Shown here one piece after another: positions 23,094 to 34,621 of a stretch of DNA of 64,000 nt (its first letter is position 1; each line of letters starts with the position of its first letter). The stretch is from NCBI RefSeq assembly GCF_933775445.1, contig NC_065874.1:28590501-28654500 (forward strand), written 5' to 3'. A program made the position numbers and the translations under genes. The notes below the pieces were generated by a model, which ran no database searches, was not told the origin of the DNA, and was given only the letters and a program-made list of their open reading frames with translations. The DNA is from Argentina anserina (Eukaryota > Streptophyta > Magnoliopsida > Rosales > Rosaceae).

Positions 23094-23576
23094 TAGGGGT
23101 GGACTTCGGTCTATTCGGTTCGGTTTTGGACATGAATCGGGAACTGAACTGAATTTAAACTTCGATTCGGTTCGGTTCACGGTTTTTAAACATGCAAAAC
23201 CGAAAACTAAACCAATCGGTTCAATTCATTTTTTTCGTTTTTTTTTTATTTCTGAAAAAAAAACTGAATTAAACTAAAATTGACATATTGAATATTTTGA
23301 GGTTTTCCCCATTTTTTTTACTTATTTGAAAAAATTATAAATATGAATATATAACTACAATACAACTAAAAAATGAGGGCTTAAATTTAATATCGTAGGC
23401 AACATACCACTCTCAATCCTTTATTTACACGACATCTTGAATTTTTATAGATGCATATATGTATATAACTATGTATATAAATATATTTATATATGTATAT
23501 ATATTCTTTTATATATATATATTTAAAAAAATTATTTTTATATTATATTGAGACGGATTTAGTAATTACACATCCG

Positions 23577-23617
<41 letters not shown>

Positions 23618-23909
23618 TTGTTTTCACAAACTTATTTGAAACATACATATATGGGCCTACATATATATACATAGATGATTATATATACATATATAACACT
23701 ACAAAAGAGAAACATATAATTATATATGATATAAAACCTAAAATCACATTAATCAAATCAAATCAAACATATAGTTCAGTTTTTCGGTTTGGTTCGGTTT
23801 CTTATGTGCCCAAATCGGAAACTAAAGCAATTGATTCAGTTCAGTTCGGTTCGGTTTTTTTCGGCTTCGGCTCGGTTTTCGGTTTTTTGGTTCGAAAGTG
23901 CCACTCCTA
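23094..23909. mobile_element. hAT-type MITE with CGGTTCGG termini
   Basis: The left end is TAGGGGTGGACTTCGG and the right end reads TAGGAGTGGCACTTTCG on the minus strand. The flanks GCGGACAC (23086-23093) and ACGGACAC (23910-23917) match at 7 of 8 positions, a hAT-length TSD. CGGTTCGGTTT-type words crowd both ends, and the interior is AT-rich with a TA microsatellite and no transposase. Confidence 0.75.
23579..23611. repeat. (TA)n microsatellite
   Basis: A pure TA run lies in the middle of the 816-bp hAT MITE. Confidence 0.9.
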
Positions 23910-24009
23910 ACGGACACGTAAAATGAAAATTATTTTGGATACGGACATGTGATGGACACGTTAATTAAATATATTTTTTTATCATATATATTTAAAAATA
24001 ATTGGGGTG

Positions 24010-24968
24010 TTTATCTCATATAAAGATAATAATGTTGGGGTACTTATCTAATAGGCAGTAGGTTTTTCCCTTTATTTGAAATCATAAAACATGTATTCAA
24101 ATGGGTTGAAAATCCATTTATCTAAAAAACAAATTAATTGCAACTTAGTTGAAAAGTCAAATAATGGAGTAGTTGAAAATCTTGAATTTGACGGTTCTCT
24201 CTCTTTACTCAAACAACTTAACCTCTTTCCTCTTAATCCCTCACCACCGCCATGGTGTCTTCATTCTTCAACACCAGAACCTCTTTCGGTTCGTCCCCCC
24301 ACCCAATTCCAAAACCTTTATGAATACATATCCAATTATAATTCTCCACATAGCAATAAGAATCATTAGACCTAACCAAGATTAAACATTCCAAATTGAA
24401 GAATTGAAGAACAGAGAATCAAAAGCCGAAAATTCAACGATGAGGAGACGTAAGGTGAGCTTCTATGTCTATGAATCTCTGATGATATGGAAAGACCTTC
24501 ACAAGATCTTCTTGCATCTTAAGGCCATGAATCCAATCAAAATCAGTGACTTTGTCAATCTTGGAGTGTCTGTTTGCGTGTCTGTTCAAAATTTGCACGT
24601 GTCCGAATAAAGTACTCGTGTCGTTGCGTATTTGGACGTGTCCATGCAATGAGACAGCCATGTCCATGCAACATAGCATATGGAATATAGACAGTTGATG
24701 GTCCATGAACATAGAAAATGAGCAAATACTCTAAGATGTAACACGTACTACCACACACAGTTTACGCTATTCACTACGTACAAAAGTATATATCACATAA
24801 GAGGAAGCAAATTTGCCGACCACCTTAAGTTTCCTACCAAAATGACCACCCTTGACATGTGTCCTTTTCTAACTATAGTCACTTTTCCTAACCATGATTT
24901 ATCAATTAATATTAAACTCTACTTTTAAAAATCAAACAAATAAATCAAAAATGTTTTTAACAGTAAAT
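24010..24968. other. Unassigned sequence
   Basis: A short proline-rich open frame begins at 24091 without domain identity. A fragment of the GGACACG repeat lies near 24570-24650. From 24810 the sequence GACCACCTTAAGTTTCCTAC is weakly inverted at 28340-28370. Confidence 0.4.
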
Positions 24969-24984
24969 GAAAGAAAAGCTTCCA

Positions 24985-25192
24985 TGATTTATCAAGGGGT
25001 TTGGTGTAGTGGTAATGCAAGCTGCATATGCATGTTGAGCGAATGCTGATGTGATACTCTTAGTAATAAGAGGTCACTAGTTCAATCATCCGCATGTGAA
25101 AAACACCCCATAGGGAGGGCATGTACCGTATCTGCTCTCTGGGCCCAGAGTGGTAGACCCACCCGTCCATCATTTTTTGTACCATAAAAAAA
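24985..25192 (+). mobile_element. tRNA-derived SINE with 16-bp TSD
   Basis: GGTTTGGTGTAGTGGTAATGC (A-box-like) is followed by GAGGTCACTAGTTCAATC (B-box-like), a GC-rich body (CTGGGCCCAGAGTGG) and an A-rich tail. The flanks GAAAGAAAAGCTTCCA (24969-24984) and GAAAGAAGAGCTTCCA (25193-25208) match at 15 of 16 positions, the signature of LINE-assisted retroposition. Confidence 0.85.
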
Positions 25193-25660
25193 GAAAGAAG
25201 AGCTTCCAGTACGGGTACGTAAAGTTGGCACCATAAACAAATTGTCAATAAATTCTACTAGAGGGGTTCTATATGCACCTCTCAAAAATTACTGTTTATA
25301 TCTCGTTAATAGCAAAAGGAAAAAACTAAAAACACCTCCACTTGTTTACTATAATACCCTTAATCTAAATCTAATACTCTCGATTTTTCATTTTTATCGG
25401 ATTTATGGTTTTCAGGTTTTTGGATATTGAATTCCGACAACTCTAGTTTTTTTTAATCATTTGCATAATTGCATCCACTGAGTTCCATATTGCTTTTGCA
25501 CCCTATTTACTCCATCTATTACACATGATAATATTGTAGCATTGTAAAATTGTTTTTCAGGTCTACTTTGGGCAGTAGCTTAGTTTGCAAAGGCTCTGGC
25601 CGTAAAGCCATTTTTTAATCATAAGTTAATAGTCAAAGATAGTGGCTTGATGGTTATAAT

Positions 25661-26230
25661 TAGGGGTGGGCACGGGATGGGATGGGACGAGGCTCATCCC
25701 ACGTCCCGTCCCACTCTTTTGAATCGAGACGGGATCGGGACGGGACAAGGGTTTTTAAGAATGCATCCCACTCGGGATTAATCCCGGTTGGGACGGGACG
25801 GGATCGGGACGGGATCGGGACGGGACGGGACAAATCCCACCTTCATATGAAGTTAAATAAAAACTTATATTTTAATTTTTTATTAGCAAAGTAACATTTA
25901 ATAATGAAATTTTAACAAAAAAATGCAAATTATGTTCAAAATATTATAATTTACCATTATTATTTGAGTTGATATAATTTTAGAGTTATTAATAACATAA
26001 ATTAGTTTCATTTTGATACAAATATATAAGAATTTTTAAGTTTTTATTAAAGGTGGGATGGGACGGGACGAAGCGGGATAGAAATTATTCGTCCCATGTC
26101 CCATCCAACTATTATGAAACGGGACGGGATCGGGACGGGACGAGCGTTTTTAGACCTCCGTCCCGTCCCTATGAATTTCGGGACGGGATCGGGACGGGAT
26201 CGGGATTTCCGTTTTTTATGCCCACCCCTA
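25661..26230. mobile_element. hAT MITE, deletion derivative of the 40.6-kb element family
   Basis: A 570-bp element begins TAGGGGTGGGCACGGGA and ends ATGCCCACCCCTA, flanked by an exact 8-bp repeat GTTATAAT (25653-25660 and 26231-26238). Both ends carry tandem GGGACGGGA/GGGATCGGGA words, and the terminal 100-150 bases closely match those of the autonomous hAT element at 40575-45804. The AT-rich middle has no coding capacity, so it must depend on transposase supplied in trans. Confidence 0.95.
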
Positions 26231-26238
26231 GTTATAAT

Positions 26239-28756
26239 CTTGTAGATAAGCTACAGAAACAACTTACCTTGTTGTTAAGTTTCTTAGGTAATAAGAATGG
26301 TGGCTTATTGGTATATGGGAGTTGCAATTTAATTATGCAGATATGTTATGTATGAGGTCGGAGAAAGAAAGACGAGAAGCCAAGAGGTCATCGTACTTAA
26401 GTAGAAAAAGAAATTTCTTCTCTTTTCTATTTTTACATCCTTTGTTTTTATTTGTCTTTTTTAATTGGTTGAAAAGGTCAAATCAAAATAGAAAAGTTGT
26501 GGAGGTATTAACAACGATTTAAGAGGTGCAAATAGAGACCCCAATTCTACCATTTAAATTATTTCGTTTCATCTCATCTCCATAAACAACAATTGTCAAG
26601 ATTTTTTATTTTCAATGACGACGTATAATGACGATGATTTTCAAAGTCCCAAAGAGTTTTTTTTTAAGGAGAAATTCCCAGAGAGTTAGAGACATCAAGT
26701 TTCAACTTTCTTGGTTTATATTTTCTGGGATTTATTTATATGCCATAGAGGTCTAATGGATTAATTGTTTAATCTTATTGATAATCCATATCAAGTTTAA
26801 TCATGGTAATTGTTTAATCATGGTTATTTAATAGGGCTTATTATATAAAAAATATCACATCTGATATATGTATTTATACAAAAGTCAAGTAAGATTTGAA
26901 AAGTATAAAAAAATCACTCATATTCATTTGTTATACCAGTGCCCATCAACTTCACTCAATTTACGAAATCTACCACTGAAAACTAATAACCTGCTTTGCA
27001 TTTATCGAGCCAAGTCTCGCCCTCGACTCCGAGACCTCGTCGGACCTTCGCTGTCGTCAACTCCAATACCTCGCCTCTTAACTGATCAAGCTCGCGACCC
27101 GTTCCTTCTCGTCCTAGCTCCTCACAGACCTCACCAACTCCTCCTAATTCCCGGAAAACCCAAGCTTCATAACCAGATCGACGGGAGAGGTTCGACACCG
27201 GAAGCACCAGAAGCCTCACCCATGCAGCGCCACAACTTCACCATATCACACCCCCACGAGGTCGTCGTCCCTGACAACTACTCTCCGATGAAGAACTTGT
27301 CACTCTGATGAAAATCGAGAAGAGCGGACACTGATCGCTGATGCACTCGCTGAGAGGAACTTAGATCCAATTTAGATGTGGTAACGACTACGACGGCGAA
27401 TTGAAGATAGGACGTCGACATTGAGAAGAGGCTGATGGTGGAACAACAACAATAACCCAAGTAGGGTGGTCGAAAAATGCCTAGATCGGAAAATATGTGA
27501 TGATGTGTGCCTAGAGCAGTTTCTGGGTGCCCATAGCAGTTTCTTCTACTTCTTCTCAAAATATAGTCACATAAAACAGTGTGATAGGTAGTATGACAGC
27601 GGGTGTGATAGGGTTGTGACAGTGGTTGTGACAACAAGTGTGATAGATAGTGTGACAGCAGGGTGAGAGGTAGTGTGACAGTGGTTGTGACATCAAGTGT
27701 GATAGAGGGTGTGGTAGCGACTGTGATAGGTAGTGTGACATGCCAAGAGAAAATTTCTAAATATGCGAAATTATGTTAAAGTTCAAATGATATTGGTATG
27801 AGTATGCTCAGAATAAAGAGAATAACTAGAATTAGGGAACATTGAGCTCTGGTTTCGTCGGAATTGCTTGAAGCACCGGCAATGACGGTGGTAACCCTTT
27901 TGTGAGGGTTTCTGCGCCTTGTACGATTGTCGATTCGGAGTGGGTATGATATCAAATGAAAGAGGGGAGAGAGATCTTTCCAACGGTACCAACCACTCTC
28001 AAATCCATTACCGGACGACAAAGTTATGGTCGGAATTAGAAAAATAATGAAAAAGAAGAAAAAAAAGGAAGAAAAAATGATAAAATTGTCTGAAAAATAT
28101 TTTAAAAGTGATTATTTTTTAATTTTGTTATAAGCTTGTTGACTATTTTCTAATTTCTAATCAATTGAGATAACTTTTTTATAATTGGGAAATCAGTGGT
28201 GATATTTTTCTAATTTATTATGGAAAATAGTATAAATTTTATATTTTTCCTTATTTAATGTTATTTCTAAAAATTTGTTCATGATCATTATTTACTCATG
28301 GTTAAGAGAGATGTCACATGTCAATAAGATAAGAGTGTAGTTATTTTGGTGGGCAAATTAGGGTGGTCAAAATATTCATGTATCAACTTTACAATCAGAT
28401 CAAATTCAGTATTTATGATAGAGATCATATTAAGAAAAAGAAAAATATCGTACATAGCAATAAGAGGATCTCATTCATTTGATACAACCATTTAGTAATC
28501 TCAAACTATCATGGGATTTATTGTTACTTGTAAAATCAATATCATCGCCATTGAAAATAGACAAATGAGATATTGCTACACAGACGCATATAATTTGCTC
28601 AAAAAAATGAGAGAGCAAAATATATGGTACTAATTTTGTTGTTATACTCAAGGTTGTTATTCACAATGTCGCATGCTGCTGGGGTTCTTTGCTAGCTATT
28701 ACAGTAGATCAAACTAAAATAAATATATATCTTGCATCATCAAGCGCAACACAACA
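26239..28756. other. Unassigned region, possible old MULE-like element
   Basis: A 146-codon plus frame (26868-27308) has no known domain. The stretch 26970-28020 is more GC-rich than its surroundings. Weakly similar inverted sequences at about 24812-24960 and 28200-28370 (GACCACC...CCACCAAAAT...TTGACATGTG) could be ends of a 3.5-kb element, but no TSD is visible. Confidence 0.3.
27575..27745. repeat. GTGTGACAG/GTGTGATAG minisatellite
   Basis: About a dozen 9-20 bp units of GTGTGATAG, GTTGTGACA and TAGTGTGACA are arranged in tandem. Confidence 0.75.
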
Positions 28757-29333
28757 GTTTTTTTTAATCAAAACGACAACTCTTTATTGAACAATAGGGA
28801 ACATCAACAGTACAAAGAATCAAAGATACACCGTAACAGCAGTTTGAAGAAAAACAGGAGCAGAAAAATAAAATTCAGCTTGTTCGAGGGAACAAGCATA
28901 CGCTGCTAAGGTATGAGCAACATTATTACCCTTCCTACGAACATGAAGCAACTTCCAGTTAGGAAGAGTGCTTAACATATACCACACATCCTCATAAAGA
29001 CGACCAAGGGTAGATAAATTAGGGATATACACCCCATCTAATTGACAGCAAACCTCATGTGCATCGGACTCAATAAGAACCGGTGTAAAACCTTGAGTGC
29101 AAAGAAATTCAACTGCCATTTTACACGCCAAAATCTTATCATGCTCAGCCGACAGTAGTCCCACAAGAGAACAAGCACCACCTGCCACCATTAGACCATC
29201 TGAATCACGCACAACAACTGCCATACCACCCTTGCCAGTAGATAATGAAAGGCTCCATCAAAATTCACTTTGAAAACCCCCAATGGGGGTACCTTCCAAC
29301 GAACACGATCTTTAGGAATACAGGAAAGCATAG
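28757..29333 (-). mobile_element. LINE remnant: RNase H-like 3' part and poly(A) end
   Basis: A minus-strand frame 29224-28820 reads MAVVVRDSDGLMVAGGA, LIESDAHEV and VRRKGNNVAHTLAAYA, an RVT_3/RNase H-like domain of plant LINE or LINE-derived reverse-transcriptase proteins. The segment ends with a poly(T) run at 28757-28764 (poly(A) on the minus strand). The upstream part is displaced to 35190-35700 by the chromovirus insertion. Reverse transcriptase and endonuclease are absent, so it is 5'-truncated and inactive. Confidence 0.75.
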
Positions 29334-29901
29334 TGTCACGAGCTTACTCTTTTGCTATGCAACTCGTGCGGCCTTAGCAGCTCCCTTATGCTAAGTCAGC
29401 CTTACTCTCGCAAATGCCCTGCTAGAACAATTGAAAGGCAAAGAAGAATATCTCGAAAGAGAACTTATATTGAACAAGAGAGAACTTACAAGTATGCTTG
29501 ATAGCTTGCTTGATTACTTGATGATGTAAATGAGAGGGGTGCCTTGCTATTTATAGGCCTCCTCATCCTACTTTACAAGTTCTAGACACTTCTAGGACTA
29601 TGTATATTCTAGATAACTCTCCTTGAGTCTATCCAAATCTACAAGGCTAGAGAGTTCTAGATGACTCTCCTTAAGTCTATCCAAATCTATAAGACTTTGA
29701 GATTATCCTTGAGTGTTCTAGAGGATTCTTGAATAGTCTAGTTCCACTAGCCTCTCCAAGGTTCTAGAGATTTCCGGAAATGTCCCAAGGCTTCTTGAGA
29801 CTTCTAACATCTTCTAGGTTCTTCCAAAGGGTTCCACCATATTCCGGACCCGCCTAGAATGCTCAAGGTAAAATTTTGCTTAAGTTTGGCGGGATGTGAC
29901 A
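29334..29901 (-). repeat. 3' LTR of the chromovirus
   Basis: 568 bp and identical by eye to the 5' LTR. It is preceded on the minus strand by the polypurine tract GGTGGGGGAGAA at 29913-29902. Confidence 0.95.
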
Positions 29902-29929
29902 TTCTCCCCCACCGAATCCCGCGATGCCC

Positions 29930-32900
29930 TCATCGCGCTTCATTGTATTGCTGGATCATGTCCTTGAACTGCCAAAGCGTATCCTCGGACTCCCAGCTTG
30001 CTTCCGTATCGGGCAGACCTCGCCACTTGATGAGGTACTCTTTGTAACTTGGTACGCCTCGACGTCGAATGACCCGATCTGCGAGCACTTCATCGACTTC
30101 CTTGTCGAAGTTGGTGATTACTGCCGTTGGTGCCCGATGCGATATACCCCTTGATGGGTCTTCCTCGTCCTCATTGTATGGCTTCAACATACTCACGTGG
30201 AAGACCGGATGTATCTTTAACTTGGGCGGGAGGTTGAGCTTGTATGAAACTTTGCCTATGCGCTTGATCACCTCAAACGGTCCTTCATACCTGCGGATCA
30301 AGCCCTTGTGCACCTTCCTAAAGGCCTTGAACTGTTGCGGCAAGAGTTTCACAAGTACAAGGTCGCCTTCCTTGAACTCGACATGCCTCCTCTTCTTGTC
30401 TGCCCACTTCTTCATCCTCTTGGCAGCCTTGTGCAACGCCGCTCGAGCTAACTCTGCTTGCTCGTGCCATGACTTGGCAAACTTAAATGCGGCTGGGCTC
30501 TTCCCTTCATAGTGAGTGGCAAGGGATAGAGGGGTAGTAGGCTGCTGTCCCAAAACGATCTCAAAAGGACTTTTGTTGGTGGCCTCACTTTGCTGCAGGT
30601 TGTAGGAAAACTGCGCCACATCTAGAAGCTTGGCCCAATCCTTTTGATTGGCACTCACATAGTGCCGTAGGTATAGCTCCAAGAGAGCATTGATGCGTTC
30701 CGTTTGACCGTCGCTTTGTGGATGGAAGCTTGTTGAAAAGTTCAAATCTGACCCCAACATTTTGAATAGCTCCGTCCAAAATCTCCCCGTGAAGCGCGGG
30801 TCTCTGTCGCTGACAATGTTCTTTGGAACTCCCCAAAGCTTGACTACATTGCGTAGGAATAGCCTTGCTGTCTCCTCCGCGGTGCAGTCGGCTGATGCGG
30901 CCATGAAGGTTGCATACTTGCTGAATCTGTCCACTACCACTATGATGCTCCCAAACTGCTCGGACTTCGGCAGGCAAGTGATGAAGTCCATAGAGACACT
31001 CTCCCATGGTCTCTCGGGAATGGGTAAAGGGTCTAGCAAGCCCCCCGGCTGCTGCTGAACTATCTTGTCTTGTTGGAAAACTAGACAAGTCCGCACATAC
31101 TCTTCGACCCCGTCCCGCATCCTTGGCCAATAATACATGGACTTTAGCAAGGCAAGTGTGCGTTTCATACCTGGGTGGCCGGCCCATTTGGAATCATGAC
31201 ACTCCTTGATTAGCTCCCTTCGCAAGCTTCCCCACTTTGGTACGTAGATGCGGCGGCCTGTTGTATAGAGAAGGTCGTCGTCTAGCCAAAACCTCCGAGT
31301 TTTGCCTTCTTTTACTAAGGTGATGAGGCTTTGTGCTTGAGGGTCTACCCTTAGTCCCTCCTTGATCTTGCTTAGCAATGGGCTAGTGACTTGCGAGATG
31401 CTTGCAAACTCCGTCTTGCGGCTTAGTGCATCCGCTACCACGTTCGCCTTCCCGGGTTTGTACTCCATGGTGTAGTCAAATTCCGCCAAGAAGTCTTGCC
31501 ACCTTGCTTGCTTTGGACTTAGCTTCTTTTGAGTTTGGAAGAAGCTTGTTGCTACATTGTCGGTCATGATCACAAACTTGGTCCCAAGCAAGTAATGTCG
31601 CCACACTCGAAGGCAATGGATGATGGCAGTCATCTCTTTCTCTTGCACGGTGTAGCGCCGCTCCGTGTCATTGAGCTTCCGACTCTCATAAGCAATTGGA
31701 TGTCCTTCTTGCATGAGGACTCCACCGATGGCAAAGTCGGAAGCATCGGTGTGCACTTCGTATGGTTTGGAGTGATCCGGTAGGCTAAGTACGGGCTCCT
31801 CGCATATTGCCTTCTTCAAGTCTTCAAAGGCTTCTTGACACTTTGTTGTCCATTCCCATGCCTTGTTCTTCTTGAGAAGGTCAGTTAATGGTGCAGCCCT
31901 CGCCGAGTATCCCTTGATAAAGCGGCGATAATAGTTAACTAGCCCAAGAAAAGATCTTAAGTCATGTACCTTGGTGGGTGGTTCCCATTCTTGAATGGAA
32001 TGCACTTTGCAATCCTCCATCATAAGCTTGCCGTCCTTGATCTTGTGTCCTAAGAACGACACTTCCGGCTTCGCGAATGAGCATTTCTCCGTCTTGACGT
32101 ATAGCTGGTTTTCCCGCAAAACCTTGAGCACTTCCCGCAAATGCTCCACATGCTCCCGCATGGTCTTGCTATATACCACTATGTCGTCCAAGTAGACGAC
32201 CACAAACCGATCCAAGTAGGGGTGGAATAACTTGTTCATCAAGGTGCAAAATGTCGCCGGTGCATTAGTTAGACCAAATGGCATGACCATGAATTCATAA
32301 GAACCGTACCTTGTGATGCATGCGGTCTTTGGCTCATCTCCTTCCGCAATGCGCACTTGGTAGTACCCCGAACGAAGGTCTAACTTTGAGAAGTAGCGTG
32401 CATGACCCAATTGATCAAAGAGATCGGCAATGAGAGGGATAGGGTACTTGTTCTTTACCGTGATCTTGTTGAGCGCCCTATAGTCAATGCACATGCGTAG
32501 AGATCCGTCCTTCTTCTTTTGGAACAATACCGGGGCACCGAATGGGGCTTTCGAAGGTCTAATGAACCCCGCGTCCAAAAGTTCCTTCAATTGCCTCCTT
32601 AGTTCTGCTAACTCCGGTGGCGCCATGCGGTATGCACCCATGGCGGGTGGTTTGGTCCCTGGTTCCAACTGTATCTCATGGTCGATCTCTCTCCTTGGGG
32701 GTAGTCTCTTGGGCAGCTCCGCGGGTGATACATCCTTGAACTCCTCAAGAACTGCTGCTACCTCCTTGGGCATGTCATCTTGAGGCCTTGGCTCCTCATC
32801 ATCAAACTCACTAAGGATGGCCAAGTAGCTCTCCTCTTCCCTCTTGATGCCTTTCTTGAATTGTAGTGCCGACAAGACCTTGATGTCTTGCTTTGCTCCT

Positions 32901-34576
32901 CGGGTTGTTGGCACCACACACGACCTCTCGCCATCCATAATGCATAAGCTATTGGCGAATGGCACCGGGAATGCCTTGACTTGATCATGGAATTCCAACC
33001 CCAAGACTACCTTGTAGTCATCCATCGGTACAATCGAGAAGTCTAGGTTCCCACACCAAGCTCCCACGCTTGTCTTGACTCCTCGAACTACTCCTTGTAT
33101 TGGGCGGGCAGGTGAGTTAACCGCCTTAATGGAACCTCCTCCATTTGTTGCCTTAAGTCCAAGCTTGCGTGCTTCTTCAACGGAAATAAAGTTGTGAGTT
33201 GCCCCCGTGTCGAGCATCGCCGTTGTTGGCTTCCCACATATGGTGATGTCCGTATAGAGCAAACCTTTGGCTTGGACCTTGGGTGTTGAGCGGATAGCAT
33301 TAAGCACCTGCAAAGACCCCAAATGTGCACCTCCATTGCCACCCTCGGCTTCACTCTCGCCTTGATGACTTCCCAAGAGCGCGCTTAGTGCTCTCCTTTG
33401 TGGGCAATGTCTAGCCCAATGCGGACCATCGCATAAGAAGCACTTGTTGTCATTTGGCTTGTCCGAGCTCCGCATGTCTCTTGACTTGCCTTTATCCTTG
33501 AACCTTGCCGAGTGGCTCTCACGGCGGGGCTCCTCCTTGCGTTGGATTTTGTCTCCCCCACCTTTGGCATAGCTGCTCCTCTTCTCCTTGGGCTTGGTGG
33601 ACTCTCTTGGACTTGAGAAATCAACTAAGCTTTCGGCCACGGCTATGGCGGTAGCAAGGTCTTGCACTCCTCGTCGCCTTAGCTCCGTCTTGGTCCATGA
33701 TTGGAGACCATCCATGAAGTTGAAGAGAGCATCCTTGTCGGATAGGTCGGGAATCTCAAGCACCAAGTTAGTGAATTCTCTAACATAATCACAAATTGGC
33801 CCGGTGTGCTTGAGCCTTCGCAAGCGAGCTCTTGCCTCATCCTCGGCATTCTCGGGATAAAACTGCTTCTTAAGCTCTTTCACAAAGTCATCAAAGGTAG
33901 AGATGGTGCACGTACCTCTTTCGACATCTCCTCGCCTTCTCCTCCACCATAACATGGCGGTGTCGGTGAGATAAAGAGACGCGGTCTTTATCTTGGCATC
34001 TTCCTCCATGATGCCTACGGCCCCAAAGTATTGATCTAGCCCCCATAAGAAGTTGTCTACTTCTCGAGCGTTGCGCATGCCTCCGAAGCTCTTTGGCTTT
34101 GGCGCCTCGATCCGCTTAACCTCTACGCTGCTGCTGGTGCTAGCCCCCGCGGCTAGTGCGCGCTTGCATAGGGCAAGGTCTGCCTGCATAGCTTCCATGC
34201 GTGCAGAATCTGCCTGCATCTCCTCCATGCGTGCAAGCATGCTATTGTGCTCCCTTTCTTGAACTTCACGCATCCGGGCGAGTTCCCCCATGAACTCCTC
34301 GCGAACCTTGTCTATCTCGCCTTGCAAGGACTCCTCTAGCTTGAGCATCATGCCCTTGATCGCAGTGTGGATTGCGGCGTCCTCTGCCTCCAAGTCTTCC
34401 ACCTGGGCTCCCATGCCACTCACGCTCTCTTCCACTTGGGTTAGTCGTGAGTCGATTGCAGCTAGTATGTCCTTCATTCGTTCCTTCTTTGGAACCGTCG
34501 GGTTGACAAGTTCTTCATGACCCTTCTCTTGCGTGTCGTCGGAAACACTACCAACAGGATTGCCGTTCTTTGCCAT
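29930..34576 (-). CDS. Gag-pol polyprotein of the chromovirus (1548 aa)
   Basis: One open frame encodes all functions for reverse transcription and integration. Approximate residues: coiled-coil N-terminus 1-140; gag 175-275; CCHC knuckle near 382 ([13 protein letters not shown]); protease with [11 protein letters not shown] near 454; reverse transcriptase 620-815 ([25 protein letters not shown] near 795); RNase H from about 940 ([11 protein letters not shown]); integrase zinc region about 1125-1170; DDE core from about 1195 ([29 protein letters not shown]); chromodomain 1498-1540 ([17 protein letters not shown]). The chromodomain directs insertion to particular chromatin. One oddity is residue 1167: the integrase HHCC motif reads CLVF in place of the usual CLVC, so the last zinc ligand is Phe (codon at 31078-31076). 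The start is the first Met after the primer-binding site. Confidence 0.95.
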   Translation of the reverse strand: MAKNGNPVGSVSDDTQEKGHEELVNPTVPKKERMKDILAAIDSRLTQVEESVSGMGAQVEDLEAEDAAIHTAIKGMMLKLEESLQGEIDKVREEFMGELARMREVQEREHNSMLARMEEMQADSARMEAMQADLALCKRALAAGASTSSSVEVKRIEAPKPKSFGGMRNAREVDNFLWGLDQYFGAVGIMEEDAKIKTASLYLTDTAMLWWRRRRGDVERGTCTISTFDDFVKELKKQFYPENAEDEARARLRRLKHTGPICDYVREFTNLVLEIPDLSDKDALFNFMDGLQSWTKTELRRRGVQDLATAIAVAESLVDFSSPRESTKPKEKRSSYAKGGGDKIQRKEEPRRESHSARFKDKGKSRDMRSSDKPNDNKCFLCDGPHWARHCPQRRALSALLGSHQGESEAEGGNGGAHLGSLQVLNAIRSTPKVQAKGLLYTDITICGKPTTAMLDTGATHNFISVEEARKLGLKATNGGGSIKAVNSPARPIQGVVRGVKTSVGAWCGNLDFSIVPMDDYKVVLGLEFHDQVKAFPVPFANSLCIMDGERSCVVPTTRGAKQDIKVLSALQFKKGIKREEESYLAILSEFDDEEPRPQDDMPKEVAAVLEEFKDVSPAELPKRLPPRREIDHEIQLEPGTKPPAMGAYRMAPPELAELRRQLKELLDAGFIRPSKAPFGAPVLFQKKKDGSLRMCIDYRALNKITVKNKYPIPLIADLFDQLGHARYFSKLDLRSGYYQVRIAEGDEPKTACITRYGSYEFMVMPFGLTNAPATFCTLMNKLFHPYLDRFVVVYLDDIVVYSKTMREHVEHLREVLKVLRENQLYVKTEKCSFAKPEVSFLGHKIKDGKLMMEDCKVHSIQEWEPPTKVHDLRSFLGLVNYYRRFIKGYSARAAPLTDLLKKNKAWEWTTKCQEAFEDLKKAICEEPVLSLPDHSKPYEVHTDASDFAIGGVLMQEGHPIAYESRKLNDTERRYTVQEKEMTAIIHCLRVWRHYLLGTKFVIMTDNVATSFFQTQKKLSPKQARWQDFLAEFDYTMEYKPGKANVVADALSRKTEFASISQVTSPLLSKIKEGLRVDPQAQSLITLVKEGKTRRFWLDDDLLYTTGRRIYVPKWGSLRRELIKECHDSKWAGHPGMKRTLALLKSMYYWPRMRDGVEEYVRTCLVFQQDKIVQQQPGGLLDPLPIPERPWESVSMDFITCLPKSEQFGSIIVVVDRFSKYATFMAASADCTAEETARLFLRNVVKLWGVPKNIVSDRDPRFTGRFWTELFKMLGSDLNFSTSFHPQSDGQTERINALLELYLRHYVSANQKDWAKLLDVAQFSYNLQQSEATNKSPFEIVLGQQPTTPLSLATHYEGKSPAAFKFAKSWHEQAELARAALHKAAKRMKKWADKKRRHVEFKEGDLVLVKLLPQQFKAFRKVHKGLIRRYEGPFEVIKRIGKVSYKLNLPPKLKIHPVFHVSMLKPYNEDEEDPSRGISHRAPTAVITNFDKEVDEVLADRVIRRRGVPSYKEYLIKWRGLPDTEASWESEDTLWQFKDMIQQYNEAR

Positions 34577-34607
34577 TGTGTCGAGCTAGCCTCTTGATCG
34601 AACTTCG

Positions 34608-34619
34608 GCTCTGATACCA
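34608..34619 (-). other. Primer-binding site of the chromovirus
   Basis: The minus strand reads TGGTATCAGAGC two bases from the 5' LTR, complementary to the 3' end of plant initiator tRNA-Met. Confidence 0.9.
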
Positions 34620-34621
34620 AC

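Larger units (their letters stand above)
23036..24005 (+). repeat. Dispersed GGACACG repeat, copy 2, split by a hAT MITE
   Basis: The left part (AGTAGCACAGACACAGACACG) and the right part (GGATACGGACATGTGATGGAC then ACGTTAATTAAATATAT) together match the copy at 19600-19755. They are separated by the 816-bp element at 23094-23909. Confidence 0.65.

Noticed and set aside
30585..31187. 200-codon minus frame overlapping the chromovirus integrase
   Set aside because: It is an out-of-frame shadow of the conserved gag-pol frame.
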